Source: Micromonospora sp. NBC_01813 | Lineage (GTDB): Bacteria; Actinomycetota; Actinomycetes; Mycobacteriales; Micromonosporaceae | NCBI RefSeq assembly: GCF_035917335.1 | Contig: NZ_CP109067.1 | Location: forward strand, 2,169,001 to 2,233,000 | DNA length: 64,000 nucleotides | Reading direction: 5' to 3' | In this document: positions 18,339 through 27,035 of the stretch, piece after piece | How positions within the stretch are numbered: position 1 is the stretch's first letter | Layout of the letters: every line of letters starts with the position of its first letter | The notes under the pieces: model-generated | Seen by the model: the letters and a program-made list of their open reading frames with translations, nothing else | Database searches by the model: none | Told to the model about the DNA's origin: nothing | Position numbers and translations under genes: made by a program

Positions 18339-20071
18339 GCACCCTGGACCGACGGCGGTACGCCGCCCTGCTCGGACCGACCGCCGGTGACCGGATCCGG
18401 CTGGCCGACACCAACCTGCTGATCGAGGTCGAGGAGGACCGGTGCGCGCCGCCCGGCGCCGACGGCAGACCGGCGTACGGCGACGAGGTTGTCTTCGGCG
18501 GCGGCAAGGTGATCCGTGAGTCGATGGGCCAGTCGCTGGCGACCCGGGCCGAGGGCGCCCCGGACACGGTCATCACCGGTGTGGTCGTGCTGGACCACTG
18601 GGGCATCGTCAAGGCCGATGTCGGCATCCGCGACGGCCGGATCGTGGCGCTCGGCAAGGCCGGCAACCCGGACACGATGGACGGCGTACACCCCGATCTG
18701 GTCATCGGGCCGGGCACCGAGATCATCGCAGGCAACGGCAAGATCCTCACCGCCGGGGCGATCGACAGTCACGTACACCTGATCTGCCCGCAGATCCTGG
18801 AGACCGCGCTGGCCAGCGGGATCACCACGATCATGGGCGGCGGCACCGGGCCGGCCGAGGGCACCAAGGCGACCACCGTCACCCCCGGCCCGTGGCATCT
18901 GGGCATGATGTTCGCCGCGCTCGACCCGTGGCCGATCAACGTGCTGCTGCTCGGCAAGGGCAACACGGTCAGCGAAGACTCCATGTGGGAGCAGCTGCGC
19001 GGCGGCGCCGGCGGGTTCAAGTTGCACGAGGACTGGGGCACCACCCCGGCGGCGATCGACGCCTGCCTGCGGGTGGCCGACGCCTCCGGCGTGCAGGTGG
19101 CGATCCACACCGACACCCTCAACGAGGCCGGGTACGTGGAGTCCACCCTGGCGGCGATCGCCGGCCGGTCGATCCACGCGTACCACACCGAGGGGGCCGG
19201 CGGCGGACACGCGCCGGACATCATGCGGGTGGCGGCCGAGCCGAACGTGCTGCCGTCGTCGACCAACCCGACCCGGCCGCACACCGTCAACACCCTCGAC
19301 GAGCACCTCGACATGCTGATGGTCTGCCACCATCTCAACCCGAGCGTGCCCGAGGACCTGGCGTTCGCCGAGAGCCGGATCCGGCCCAGCACGATGGCCG
19401 GCGAGGACATCCTGCACGACCTCGGCGCGATCTCGATGATCGGCTCCGACTCGCAGGCGATGGGCCGGGTCGGCGAGGTCATCCTGCGGACCTGGCAGAC
19501 CGCGCACGTGATGAAGGCCCGCCGGGGCGCGCTGCCCGGCGACGGCCCGGCTGACAACAACCGGGCCCGGCGCTACGTCGCCAAGTACACGATCTGCCCG
19601 GCCGTGGCGCACGGCATCGAGGGCGAGGTCGGCTCGGTCGAGCCGGGCAAGCTGGCCGACCTGGTGCTGTGGGATCCGGTCTTCTTCGGCGTACGGCCGC
19701 ACCTGGTGATCAAGGGCGGCATGATCGCCTGGGCGCAGATGGGCGACGCGAACGCCTCCATCCCGACCCCGCAGCCGATGCTGCCGAGGCCGATGTTCGG
19801 CGCCTACGGCACCGTGCCGGCCGCGACCAGCCTGGCGTTCGTCGCCCCGGCGGCGATCGACGCGCTGCTCGGCGACCGGCTCGGCATCCGCCGCCGGCTC
19901 GCCCCGGTCGCCGACACCCGGCGGCGTGGCAAGGCCGACATGCCGCTCAACGACGCCATGCCGCGCATCGAGATCGACGCGGACACGTTCACCGTCCGTA
20001 TCGACGGCGAGGTGGTGGAGCCGGCACCGGCCACCGAGCTGCCGATGGCACAGCGCTACTTCCTGTTCTGA
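18335..20071 (+). CDS. ureC: Urease alpha (catalytic) subunit
   Basis: UreC hydrolyses urea to ammonia and carbamate at a dinickel centre. The 578-residue protein starts at the GTG overlapping ureB. Key elements are visible: nickel ligands in SHVHLICP (around residue 145), the lysine to be carbamylated in [10 protein letters not shown] (around residue 229), further nickel histidines in [10 protein letters not shown] and [16 protein letters not shown], and the mobile active-site flap [20 protein letters not shown] with its conserved cysteine. All catalytic residues appear intact. The 48 bases before ureF contain a short direct repeat (gatgaccggccga). Confidence 0.98.
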   Translation: MSTLDRRRYAALLGPTAGDRIRLADTNLLIEVEEDRCAPPGADGRPAYGDEVVFGGGKVIRESMGQSLATRAEGAPDTVITGVVVLDHWGIVKADVGIRDGRIVALGKAGNPDTMDGVHPDLVIGPGTEIIAGNGKILTAGAIDSHVHLICPQILETALASGITTIMGGGTGPAEGTKATTVTPGPWHLGMMFAALDPWPINVLLLGKGNTVSEDSMWEQLRGGAGGFKLHEDWGTTPAAIDACLRVADASGVQVAIHTDTLNEAGYVESTLAAIAGRSIHAYHTEGAGGGHAPDIMRVAAEPNVLPSSTNPTRPHTVNTLDEHLDMLMVCHHLNPSVPEDLAFAESRIRPSTMAGEDILHDLGAISMIGSDSQAMGRVGEVILRTWQTAHVMKARRGALPGDGPADNNRARRYVAKYTICPAVAHGIEGEVGSVEPGKLADLVLWDPVFFGVRPHLVIKGGMIAWAQMGDANASIPTPQPMLPRPMFGAYGTVPAATSLAFVAPAAIDALLGDRLGIRRRLAPVADTRRRGKADMPLNDAMPRIEIDADTFTVRIDGEVVEPAPATELPMAQRYFLF

Positions 20072-20119
20072 TGACCGGCCGAGTACTGATGACCGGCCGA
20101 CGTCGATGATCAGTCGATC

Positions 20120-20806
20120 ATGACCGGGCTCGCCACGCTGCTGGTGCTCGCCGATGGCCGGCTGCCGTCCGGCGGGCACGCCCACTCCAGCGGTCTGGAG
20201 GCGGCGGTCGTCGCCGGCCGGGTGCACGACCTGGACACCCTGGCCGGATTCCTCACCGGCCGGCTGGCCACCGGTGGGCGTACCGCCGCCGCTTTCGCGG
20301 CCGCAGCGGCGGCGGCCGGCTGCGACGCCACCGCGCCGGCCTCGGACGACGCCACGGCTCGGCTGGACGCGCTCGACGACGGACTCGACGCCCGTACCCC
20401 CTCCCCTGCGCTGCGCCGGGCGTCGCGGACCCAGGGTCGGGCGCTGCTGCGCGCGGGCCGCAGCATCTGGTCGATGCCGGCCGACGGCCGACGGGAGCGA
20501 CACCAGCCGGTGGCGCTCGGCGCGGTCACCGCGGCCGCCGGGCTCGGCCCGGCGCAGGCGGCGCTGACCGCCGCGTACGGGGCGGTCACCGGGCCGGCCA
20601 GCGCCGCGGTGCGACTGCTCGGCCTCGACCCGTACGCGGTGCACGGCCTGCTCGCCCGGCTCGCCCCACAGATCGACGCGGTCGCCGCCGAGGCGGCGAC
20701 GATGGCCGGTTGGCCGGTCGACGACCTGCCCGCCGGGTCGGCCCCGATCCCGGAGGTCGACGCCGAACACCACGCCACCTGGGAGGTGCGTCTCTTTGCG
20801 TCCTGA
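20120..20806 (+). CDS. ureF: Urease accessory protein UreF
   Basis: UreF works with UreG and UreD as the GTPase-regulating part of the nickel-delivery complex. The 228-residue helical protein begins [26 protein letters not shown], whose [13 protein letters not shown] is the UreF signature. A mid-protein [12 protein letters not shown] and the [16 protein letters not shown] block are also family features. No ureE lies between ureC and ureF. UreG overlaps its 3' end by 11 bases. Confidence 0.93.
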   Translation: MTGLATLLVLADGRLPSGGHAHSSGLEAAVVAGRVHDLDTLAGFLTGRLATGGRTAAAFAAAAAAAGCDATAPASDDATARLDALDDGLDARTPSPALRRASRTQGRALLRAGRSIWSMPADGRRERHQPVALGAVTAAAGLGPAQAALTAAYGAVTGPASAAVRLLGLDPYAVHGLLARLAPQIDAVAAEAATMAGWPVDDLPAGSAPIPEVDAEHHATWEVRLFAS

Positions 20807-21581
20807 ACCCCACGACCATGCGCCGGACGGATCCGCCGCGCCGCACGCACACACCGGCGGGGACACCCCGCACGTGCACGACGAAGGCGAGGTGCCGCAC
20901 ACCCACCCGGAGCCGGGGGTCGACCCGCACCCGCCCCGGGTGCCCGACGGCTCCCCCGCGCTGCGTATCGGCATCGGCGGCCCAGTCGGATCCGGTAAGA
21001 CCGCGCTGGTCGCCGCGCTGTGCCGGGCGCTGGCCGACGAGCTGCGGCTGGCCGTGGTCACCAACGACATCTACACCACCGAGGACGCCGACTTCCTGCT
21101 GCGCAACGGGGTGCTGCCGGCCGAACGGGTCCGGGCGGTGGAGACCGGATGCTGCCCACACACCGCGATCCGCGACGACATCTCCGCCAACCTGGACGCG
21201 ATCGAGGAGTTGTCCGAGCAGTTGGGCACCCTCGATCTGGTGCTGGTGGAGAGCGGCGGCGACAACCTGACCGCCACGTTCAGCCGGGGCCTGGTCGACC
21301 AGCAGATCTTTGTGGTCGACGTGGCCGGCGGCGACAAGGTGCCACGTAAGGGCGGCCCGGGGGTCAGCACCGCCGACCTGCTGGTGATCAACAAGACGGA
21401 TCTGGCACCGTTGGTCAACGCCGACCTGTCGGTGATGCAACGCGACGCCGCCGCCCGCCGGGGCGACCTGCCGACGGTGTTCCTGTCGCTGGTGCAGGAC
21501 CCCAAGGCGACCCCGGTCACCGACTGGATCCGGGGGCTGCTGCGCGAACGGGCCCAGGCGTCGGCGGCGGTCACCGGCTGA
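20796..21581 (+). CDS. ureG: Urease accessory GTPase UreG with His-rich N-terminus
   Basis: UreG is the SIMIBI GTPase that delivers nickel to apo-urease. The P-loop [12 protein letters not shown], the metal-binding CPH motif in [13 protein letters not shown], the ESGGDNL switch region and NKTDLAP guanine specificity motif are all present. A TTG start at 20796 follows GGGAGG by nine bases. Before the GTPase core the protein carries about 50 extra residues with nine histidines, including four PHxH repeats (PHDH, PHAH, PHVH, PHTH). This probably stores or buffers nickel and may compensate for the absent ureE. Confidence 0.96.
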   Translation: MRPEPHDHAPDGSAAPHAHTGGDTPHVHDEGEVPHTHPEPGVDPHPPRVPDGSPALRIGIGGPVGSGKTALVAALCRALADELRLAVVTNDIYTTEDADFLLRNGVLPAERVRAVETGCCPHTAIRDDISANLDAIEELSEQLGTLDLVLVESGGDNLTATFSRGLVDQQIFVVDVAGGDKVPRKGGPGVSTADLLVINKTDLAPLVNADLSVMQRDAAARRGDLPTVFLSLVQDPKATPVTDWIRGLLRERAQASAAVTG

Positions 21582-22351
21582 TGCGGGCCCGCGCGCGGCT
21601 GGCCGCCGAGGTCGACGCCACCGGGCGGACCCGGCTGACCAGCCTGCGCGGCGAACCGCCACTGGTGCTGCGCCGCACCGGCCCACGGACCACCGGCGAC
21701 GACGAGGTCGAGGTGCACCTGGTCGGGGCGGCGGCCGGCCCACTCGGCGGCGACGACCTACGCCTGGACGTCGAGGTCGGGCCGGGGGCACGGTTGTGTC
21801 TGCGTACGGTCGCCGCGTCGCTGGCGCTGCCCGGAGCCGGCGGCGGCCGGTCGGTGCTGGAGATGGTGGTCCGGGTCGCGGCCGGCGGCACGCTGCGCTG
21901 GCTGCCGGAGCCGCTGATCGCCGCCGCCGGCTGCGACCACCTGTCCCGGTCGGTGGTGGAGCTGGCCGACGGCGCGAGCCTGGTGTGGCGCGAGGAGTTG
22001 GTCTGCGGCCGGGCCGGCGAGCCGTCCGGCGACGCCCGGATCGACACGATCGTGCGGTACGCCGGGCGGACCCTGCTGCGCACCGACCTGGCGGTGGGGC
22101 CGCAGTCCGCCGGTTGGGCCGGCCCGGCGGTGCTGGCCGGAGCGAAGGCAACCGGTTCGGTGCTGGTGGTGCGACCCGAGTGGGCTGACGGTGGCGCGCC
22201 GACCGCTGCTCCGCTGGGGCCAGGCGCGGCGCTGCTGCCGCTGGCCGGTGGCCCGGCGGTGCTGGTCACCGCGACCGGGCCGACCGCCCACCAGGTCCGC
22301 GCCCACCTCGACCGGGCGGTTGACGGGACGCGACCCGTGAAGGTCAGCTGA
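21581..22351 (+). CDS. ureD: Urease accessory protein UreD (UreH)
   Basis: UreD scaffolds the UreDFG complex on apo-urease. The 256-residue beta-rich protein is of typical length and ends the operon. Conserved blocks are LVGAAAGPLGGDDL, the DVEVGPGARL segment and LPEPLIAAAGCDHL (the LPEP signature), then SLVWREELVCGRAGE. Its ATG overlaps the ureG stop by one base. No clear terminator follows in the 47 bases before the convergent XRE gene. Confidence 0.9.
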   Translation: MRARARLAAEVDATGRTRLTSLRGEPPLVLRRTGPRTTGDDEVEVHLVGAAAGPLGGDDLRLDVEVGPGARLCLRTVAASLALPGAGGGRSVLEMVVRVAAGGTLRWLPEPLIAAAGCDHLSRSVVELADGASLVWREELVCGRAGEPSGDARIDTIVRYAGRTLLRTDLAVGPQSAGWAGPAVLAGAKATGSVLVVRPEWADGGAPTAAPLGPGAALLPLAGGPAVLVTATGPTAHQVRAHLDRAVDGTRPVKVS

Positions 22352-22398
22352 CACTGGCCCTCCGCTGGGCGGCTGTGGCGCGGCCGTACCCCGGATCG

Positions 22399-23265
22399 TC
22401 ACTCCCGCGCGGCCCTGGCCCCGGTCGGAAACTCCTCGGTGCCGAGCACGAGCAGTAGCGCCAGCCGGGCTCGGGCGTCGTCGTCGGCCGGGGTCAGCAC
22501 CAGCAGCTGCTGCCGCTGATCGGGCGTGACCAGCGTCTCGCAGTCCAGCAGCAGGCTGCCCACCTGCGGGTGGACGACAGTTTTGCGGTCGGCGCGTCGT
22601 ACCGCCACCTCGTGGGCGTCCCACAGTCGCCGGAAGTCGGCGCTCACCGACCGCAGGCGTCCGACGAGCCCGGTGACCGTGGGGTCGCCGCTTCGGCGGC
22701 CGACGGTCGCCCGCAGATCGGCCACCAGCTGACGGGACTGGTGCTCCCACTCCTGCGGTGGATGAGCGGCGCGGGAGCCGGGTTCGGTGAACCAGCGGAA
22801 CACGAGATAGCGCTGGTCGCCGTGGTGGCCGGTCTGGTCCCCCGTGAGCAGCACCGACGCCCGGTTCTGGGCGAGCACCTCCCCCAGGTCGGACAGCACC
22901 AGGGCCGGTGTGTCGCCGAGCCGGTCGAGCAGCCGCACCAGGCCGGCGCGGGCCAGCCGGGCCGTCCCCTCGGCGGGTGGTGGCCGGTGTCCGGCCAGGT
23001 GGAACAGGTGGTCACGTTCGTCGTCGGACAGCCGCAACGCTCGCGACAACGCACCGAGCAGCTGCGTCGACGGCTGGCTGCTGCGGCCCTGTTCCAGGCG
23101 TACGACGTAGTCCACCGACATGCCGGCGAGCATGGCAACCTCCTCCCGGCGCAGGCCGGCGGTCCGCCGACGCGGGCCGTCGGCGATGCCGACCTCGGCC
23201 GGGCGGATCGCCGCTCGGCGGCGACGCAGGAAGTCGGCGAGCTGCTCACGCTGCATGGGCTCCAT
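22399..23265 (-). CDS. XRE-family transcriptional regulator with MmyB-like ligand-binding domain
   Basis: Residues 1-70 form an XRE helix-turn-helix (GLRREEVAMLAGMSVDYVVRLEQGR), and the C-terminal two thirds match the MmyB-like ligand-binding domain (LVLSDLGEVLAQNRA, YLVFRWFTEP, DFRRLWDAHEV, LLLDCETL). Such proteins commonly control a neighbouring oxidoreductase gene. Here the divergent neighbour is an aldo/keto reductase, 121 bases away, with an inverted repeat between. The start is ATG at 23265 or 23256; neither has a strong ribosome-binding site. The longer upstream frame is Arg-rich and not homologous. Confidence 0.88.
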   Translation of the reverse strand: MEPMQREQLADFLRRRRAAIRPAEVGIADGPRRRTAGLRREEVAMLAGMSVDYVVRLEQGRSSQPSTQLLGALSRALRLSDDERDHLFHLAGHRPPPAEGTARLARAGLVRLLDRLGDTPALVLSDLGEVLAQNRASVLLTGDQTGHHGDQRYLVFRWFTEPGSRAAHPPQEWEHQSRQLVADLRATVGRRSGDPTVTGLVGRLRSVSADFRRLWDAHEVAVRRADRKTVVHPQVGSLLLDCETLVTPDQRQQLLVLTPADDDARARLALLLVLGTEEFPTGARAARE

Positions 23266-23292
23266 GCTCGCGCGCACCGGGCGGCGGATCCA

Positions 23293-23337
23293 GGGAGCGG
23301 CTCTCCTACGACAAACTCTCCGCTCCCGCGCGCCCCG
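23293..23337. promoter_or_regulatory. Inverted repeat in the XRE / aldo-keto reductase intergenic region
   Basis: Perfect 8-bp arms gggagcgg (23293-23300) and ccgctccc (23330-23337) are separated by 29 bases, in the only intergenic space shared by the two divergent genes. It is a candidate operator for the XRE regulator. Confidence 0.35.
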
Positions 23338-23386
23338 GGCTCGACGCAAGGTGGGCGTGACACACCTCGACGACGAAGGAGACACC

Positions 23387-24406
23387 ATGCAAGACGCCAC
23401 GATGCCGACCCGGACCCTGGGCCGGACCGGGCCGGCGGTTTCCGCGCTGGGGTTGGGCGCGATGGGCATGTCGGGTGACGGCTACGGCCCGGCCGACCGG
23501 GCGGAGAGCATCGCCACTGTGCACGCCGCGCTGAGCGCTGGCGTCACGCTGATCGACACCGGCGACTTCTACGCGATGGGCCACAACGAGTTGCTGCTCG
23601 CCGAGGCGCTGCGCGGCCGGGACCGGGACAGCTACCTGCTCAGCGTCAAGTTCGGTGGGCTGCGCGGGCCGGACCACAGGTTCGGTGGGCAGGACAGCCG
23701 CCCCGAGGCGGTGCGCAACTTCCTGGCGTACTCGCTGACCCGGCTGGGCACCGACCACATCGACATCTACCGTCCGGCCCGGCTGGATCCGGCGGTGCCG
23801 ATCGAGGAGACGGTGGGCGCGATCAAGGAAATGGTCGACGCCGGGTTCGTCCGGCACATCGGGCTCTCCGAGGTCGACGCGGCGACGATCCGCCGGGCGC
23901 ACGCCGTACATCCGATCGTCGACCTGCAGATCGAGTACTCGCTGATCTCCCGTGCGGTGGAGGCCGACGTCCTGCCCACCCTGCGGGAGCTCGGCATCGG
24001 CCTGACCGCGTACGGCGTGCTCGGTCGCGGGCTCATCTCCGGGCACTGGAGCACCGACTACACCGCCGGTCCCGGCGACCTGCGCGGTCTCGGTGTGATC
24101 CCCCGGTTCGCCAGCGGCAACGTGGAGCACAACCTGGCCATGGTGGAGGCGCTGCGTCGGGTCGCCGGGGCCAAGGGGTGCACCGTCGCCCAGTTGGCGA
24201 TCGCCTGGGTGGCCGCGCAGGGCCCGGACATCGTGCCGCTGGTCGGCGCACGTACCCGGGAACGGCTGGCCGAGGCGCTGCCGGCGGCGCAGCTGCACCT
24301 CACCGCCGACGACCTCGCCGAGATCGAAAACGCGGTGCCGAAGGGTGCGGCGCGCGGCGACCGCTACCCGTCGGCGTTCATGGCCAGTCTCGGTGTCGGA
24401 AACTGA
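23387..24406 (+). CDS. Aldo/keto reductase family oxidoreductase
   Basis: This 339-residue TIM-barrel NADPH-dependent reductase starts at the ATG at 23387 after GAAGGAG. It shows LGLGAMGMSGDGYGPADRAE, the catalytic Asp and Tyr in LIDTGDFYAMG, the catalytic Lys in LLSVKFGG, and the NADPH-binding SEVDAATIRRAHAVHP, plus VPLVGARTRERLAEAL. The position of the fourth catalytic residue, the His of the usual YxxHR motif, reads YRPARLD with Ala131 in its place. The family is clear, but the proton-donor geometry must differ. Substrate unknown; the divergent XRE regulator suggests ligand-induced expression. Confidence 0.9.
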   Translation: MQDATMPTRTLGRTGPAVSALGLGAMGMSGDGYGPADRAESIATVHAALSAGVTLIDTGDFYAMGHNELLLAEALRGRDRDSYLLSVKFGGLRGPDHRFGGQDSRPEAVRNFLAYSLTRLGTDHIDIYRPARLDPAVPIEETVGAIKEMVDAGFVRHIGLSEVDAATIRRAHAVHPIVDLQIEYSLISRAVEADVLPTLRELGIGLTAYGVLGRGLISGHWSTDYTAGPGDLRGLGVIPRFASGNVEHNLAMVEALRRVAGAKGCTVAQLAIAWVAAQGPDIVPLVGARTRERLAEALPAAQLHLTADDLAEIENAVPKGAARGDRYPSAFMASLGVGN

Positions 24407-24462
24407 GCCGAGGTCGGTGCCGGCCGGCGCCCTCGCGCGGTGAGTCCCGGCGCCTCGCGCGG

Positions 24463-24513
24463 TGAATCTAGAAGGATCTGGCCGGTATCCTGACCAGAAT
24501 CCTTCTAGATTCA
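24463..24513. terminator. Long inverted repeat between aldo/keto reductase and phosphotransferase genes
   Basis: Arms 24463-24481 (tgaatctagaaggatctgg) and 24494-24513 are complementary over 19 positions with a single inserted base, around a 12-base loop. It is AT-rich compared with flanks. It can serve as terminator for the aldo/keto reductase gene, or as an operator just upstream of the phosphotransferase start at 24533. I cannot choose between the two from sequence. Confidence 0.55.
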
Positions 24514-24532
24514 CTGATCGGCTGGGCGGAAC

Positions 24533-25570
24533 GTGGACGGTGACCGGAGTCCGACGCAGCGCACCCTGACCCGGGACGACGTCGAGCGTTACCTGGCGGC
24601 CTCGTTCGACCCGGCACCGCATCTGCTCGACTGCACACCGCTGACCGGTGGTGGGTTTGCCGCCGTCTGGTCGGTCGAGCTGGCCGACGGCCGCGCCATG
24701 GTGCTCAAGGTCGGCCCGCCGCCGCAGGTGCCGCTGCTGCGCTACGAACGCGGCATGATCGCCGCCGAGGCGCGGTACCTGCGGCTGGTGGCGGCCCAGG
24801 CACCGCAGGCGCCGGTGCCGGCGCTGCTGCACCACGGCGTCGACCCGGCCGGCGGTGACTGGCTGGTCGTCGACCGGCTGCCCGGACGCAACCTGCCGGC
24901 TCTCGCCGACTGCGCAGAGCCGCCCGATGACAGCGCGGCCCGTCGCGATCTCGGGGCGGCGTACGCGGCGCTGCACCGGGTCACCGGCGACCGGTTCGGT
25001 TACGACGGTGGCCGCGCCGGTGCGGCGACCTGGTCGGCGGCGTTCGCCGCGATCGTCGACGACCTGCTCGCCGACGCCGTCGACTGGTCGGTGCCGCTGC
25101 CGGTGCCGGCCGGCGAGATCCGGTCACTCGTCGCGCGGCACGCCGGGCTGCTCGACACGGTACGCCGACCGGCGCTGCTGCACTGGGACGGTTGGGACGG
25201 CAACGTCCTCGCCGCGGCGGACTCGGGCGGCGTACTGCGGATGACGGGCCTGGTCGACGGCGAACGGTTCCTGTACGGCGACCCGGTGATGGATTTGGTG
25301 TCGCCGTTGTTGTTCCGCCGCGCCGAGCAGGAACCGGAGCATCCGTTCCTGCAGGGCTACCGCGCCGCCGCCGGCGACGCGGCGGTCGATCTCACCGACG
25401 AGGCGGTACGCCGCCGCCTCGGCCTCTACCGGCTACACCTGTACCTGCTGATGCTGGTGGAGATGCCGAGCCGGCACATGTCGGACCCGGGCCGGTCGGA
25501 GTTCCTCACCGACCTGCTGGTGCAGGAGGCGGTCAGACTCGGCAGAGGATCTCGCCGTGCAGGATGGTGA
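24533..25570 (+). CDS. Phosphotransferase of the aminoglycoside/choline kinase (APH) family
   Basis: A kinase-fold enzyme of 345 residues. The N-lobe has GGGFAAVWSVEL as a glycine-rich loop and VLKVG with the ATP-binding lysine. The catalytic loop is LLHWDGWDGNVL, giving the HxDx4N pattern at H217, D219 and N224, and the metal-binding aspartate lies in GLVDGERFLYGDP. APH-family members phosphorylate small hydroxylated molecules or antibiotics; the substrate is not predictable. GTG start at 24533. The last 38 bases overlap the 3' end of the methyltransferase gene on the other strand. Confidence 0.85.
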   Translation: MDGDRSPTQRTLTRDDVERYLAASFDPAPHLLDCTPLTGGGFAAVWSVELADGRAMVLKVGPPPQVPLLRYERGMIAAEARYLRLVAAQAPQAPVPALLHHGVDPAGGDWLVVDRLPGRNLPALADCAEPPDDSAARRDLGAAYAALHRVTGDRFGYDGGRAGAATWSAAFAAIVDDLLADAVDWSVPLPVPAGEIRSLVARHAGLLDTVRRPALLHWDGWDGNVLAAADSGGVLRMTGLVDGERFLYGDPVMDLVSPLLFRRAEQEPEHPFLQGYRAAAGDAAVDLTDEAVRRRLGLYRLHLYLLMLVEMPSRHMSDPGRSEFLTDLLVQEAVRLGRGSRRAGW

Positions 25571-26333
25571 ACCAGCCGTCGGGTGCGTCGGCCCAGCGAC
25601 GCCAGCCTGCTGACAGGCGGTCGAGGTCGGCGGCGGTGGCGGTGCCGGCGGCGAGGACCTGGCGGGCCATCTCGGAGGCGACGATGCGGTCGGCCCACAT
25701 ACCGCCCCACCAGCGGCGGTCCTCTTCGGTGGCGTAACACCAGACGGACGCGCCGGGGGTGATGTCGCTGAATCCGGCGGCCTGCGCCCAGGAAAGCATG
25801 CGGCGACCGGCGTCGGGTTCGCCGCCGTTGGCACGGGCGGTGGCCCGGTAGAGCGCGAGCCATTCGTCGAGCTCGGGGACTGCGGGATACCAGGCGAAGC
25901 GGTCGTAGTCGCTGTCGCGGGCGGCGACCACACCCCCTGGCTTGCAGACCCGGCGCATCTCGGCGAGCGCGCGGACCGGGTTGGCGACGTGCTGGAGGAC
26001 CTGGTGGGCGTGGACCACGTCGAAGGCGTCGTCGGGGAACGGCAGCTCGTGTACGTCGGCGGTGGTGAAATCGACGGTCGTTACGCCCCGCGCCTGCGCT
26101 TCGGCGCGCGACAGCGAGAGCGCTTCGTCGGTGACCTCGGTGGCGGTGACCCGGCCCGGGGCGACGAGCGCGGCGAGGTCCATGGTGATGGTGCCGGGGC
26201 CGGCGCCGATGTCGAGCAGCGTCTGGCCAGGGTGCAGGTGCGGCAGCAGGTACGCCGCCGAGTTCTCGGCGGTACGCCACCGGTGGGAACGCAGCACCGA
26301 CTCGTGATGACCGTGCGTGTATACGGCTGACAT
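25533..26333 (-). CDS. SAM-dependent methyltransferase (class I)
   Basis: A 266-residue Rossmann-fold methyltransferase from the ATG at 26333. The N-terminus reads YTHGHHESVLRSHRWRTAENSA, typical of the UbiE/Methyltransf_25-like small-molecule enzymes. Motif I is LLDIGAGPGTIT, the acidic residue after strand 2 lies in TATEVTDEAL, the post-I region has TTADVHELPFPDDAFDVVHAHQV, and the catalytic region has RRVCKPGGVVAARDSDY. The substrate is unknown. The gene is convergent with and overlaps the phosphotransferase. Confidence 0.88.
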   Translation of the reverse strand: MSAVYTHGHHESVLRSHRWRTAENSAAYLLPHLHPGQTLLDIGAGPGTITMDLAALVAPGRVTATEVTDEALSLSRAEAQARGVTTVDFTTADVHELPFPDDAFDVVHAHQVLQHVANPVRALAEMRRVCKPGGVVAARDSDYDRFAWYPAVPELDEWLALYRATARANGGEPDAGRRMLSWAQAAGFSDITPGASVWCYATEEDRRWWGGMWADRIVASEMARQVLAAGTATAADLDRLSAGWRRWADAPDGWFTILHGEILCRV

Positions 26334-26442
26334 GCCCCGACGATAGCGGGGCTGTCTCGCATTTCGGGAGAGTCTTCCCATATAGCGGACACACTCGAAT
26401 GCTCGCGATCCTCGTCGGGCACCGACCATGTCTCTTCGAGCG

Positions 26443-26480
26443 TGATCCCGTAAGGGGATTTTGATCCCCTTACGGGATCA
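26443..26480. terminator. Perfect hairpin between methyltransferase and HTH genes
   Basis: Perfect 17-bp arms (26443-26459, tgatcccgtaaggggat, and 26464-26480) with a TTTG loop. The hairpin begins 42 bases after the stop of the minus-strand HTH gene at 26522, so it probably ends that transcript. It also lies about 110 bases upstream of the methyltransferase start and could act there as an operator. Confidence 0.6.
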
Positions 26481-26521
26481 GACTGGTGCGCAACGTGGAC
26501 CGACCCCACTCCCCCGAGGGG

Positions 26522-26725
26522 TCAGCTGACCCGGGGCGGCCGGTTCTCCTGGATCCACCGCTCGACATCGGCCCGAAGCCAGACCTCACCCTGCTTGAGC
26601 TTCGCCACCGGCAGCGGGAACGTCCGAGACCTGGTGATGGTGTACGTCCGCTGGCGGGATAGCGGAGTGCCTGGCTGGCCCAGCATTTCGGCTATCTCAG
26701 CGCTGCCAACCAGGTCGATGTCCAC
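26522..26725 (-). CDS. AlpA/excisionase-like small HTH protein, copy 1
   Basis: A 67-residue MerR-type (HTH_17-like) DNA-binding protein. It shows LVGSAEIAEMLG as the first helix pair, SRQRTYTITRSRTFP as recognition region, and VWLRADVERWIQENRPPR at the end. GTG start at 26725. It is a close paralogue of the next gene (copy 2), but with four extra residues in the helix-turn region. Proteins of this type act as excisionases or small transcription factors in mobile elements. No integrase is visible nearby, so a chromosomal regulatory role is just as possible. Confidence 0.75.
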   Translation of the reverse strand: MDIDLVGSAEIAEMLGQPGTPLSRQRTYTITRSRTFPLPVAKLKQGEVWLRADVERWIQENRPPRVS

Positions 26726-26779
26726 ACTTTCGCAAGCTAGCCGCAGGCCGCCAACCTCGCCAGCCGGATTCCTGCTAGT

Positions 26780-26968
26780 TCAGCTCGCCCTGGGCGGTCG
26801 GTTCTCCTGAATCCACCGCTCGACATCGGCCTTCAACCACACCGAGCCCATGGCGAGTTCTGCGACCGGCTCCGGAAATCCCTTACTACGCGTGACCACG
26901 TGAACCCGCTGACGGGAGACGCCGAGCATGCTCCCGATCTCGGCCGCGCCGACCAGTTCAAGGTTCAC
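26780..26968 (-). CDS. AlpA/excisionase-like small HTH protein, copy 2
   Basis: A 62-residue paralogue of the preceding small HTH protein: ELVGAAEIGSMLGVSRQRVH, then TRSKGFPEPVAEL and the near-identical C-terminus VWLKADVERWIQENRPPR. The GTG at 26968 is preceded by AAGGG. A perfect 10-bp palindrome, ggcttaagcc, lies 20 bases upstream at 26988-26997 in the divergent promoter region shared with the DUF5753 gene. The tandem arrangement with 54 bases between suggests local duplication. Confidence 0.75.
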   Translation of the reverse strand: MNLELVGAAEIGSMLGVSRQRVHVVTRSKGFPEPVAELAMGSVWLKADVERWIQENRPPRAS

Positions 26969-27035
26969 GCCCTTGATACTGGCCGTAGGCTTAAGCCGTT
27001 GACATGAGCCAACGTCACGGTTCACGCTATCGGGT

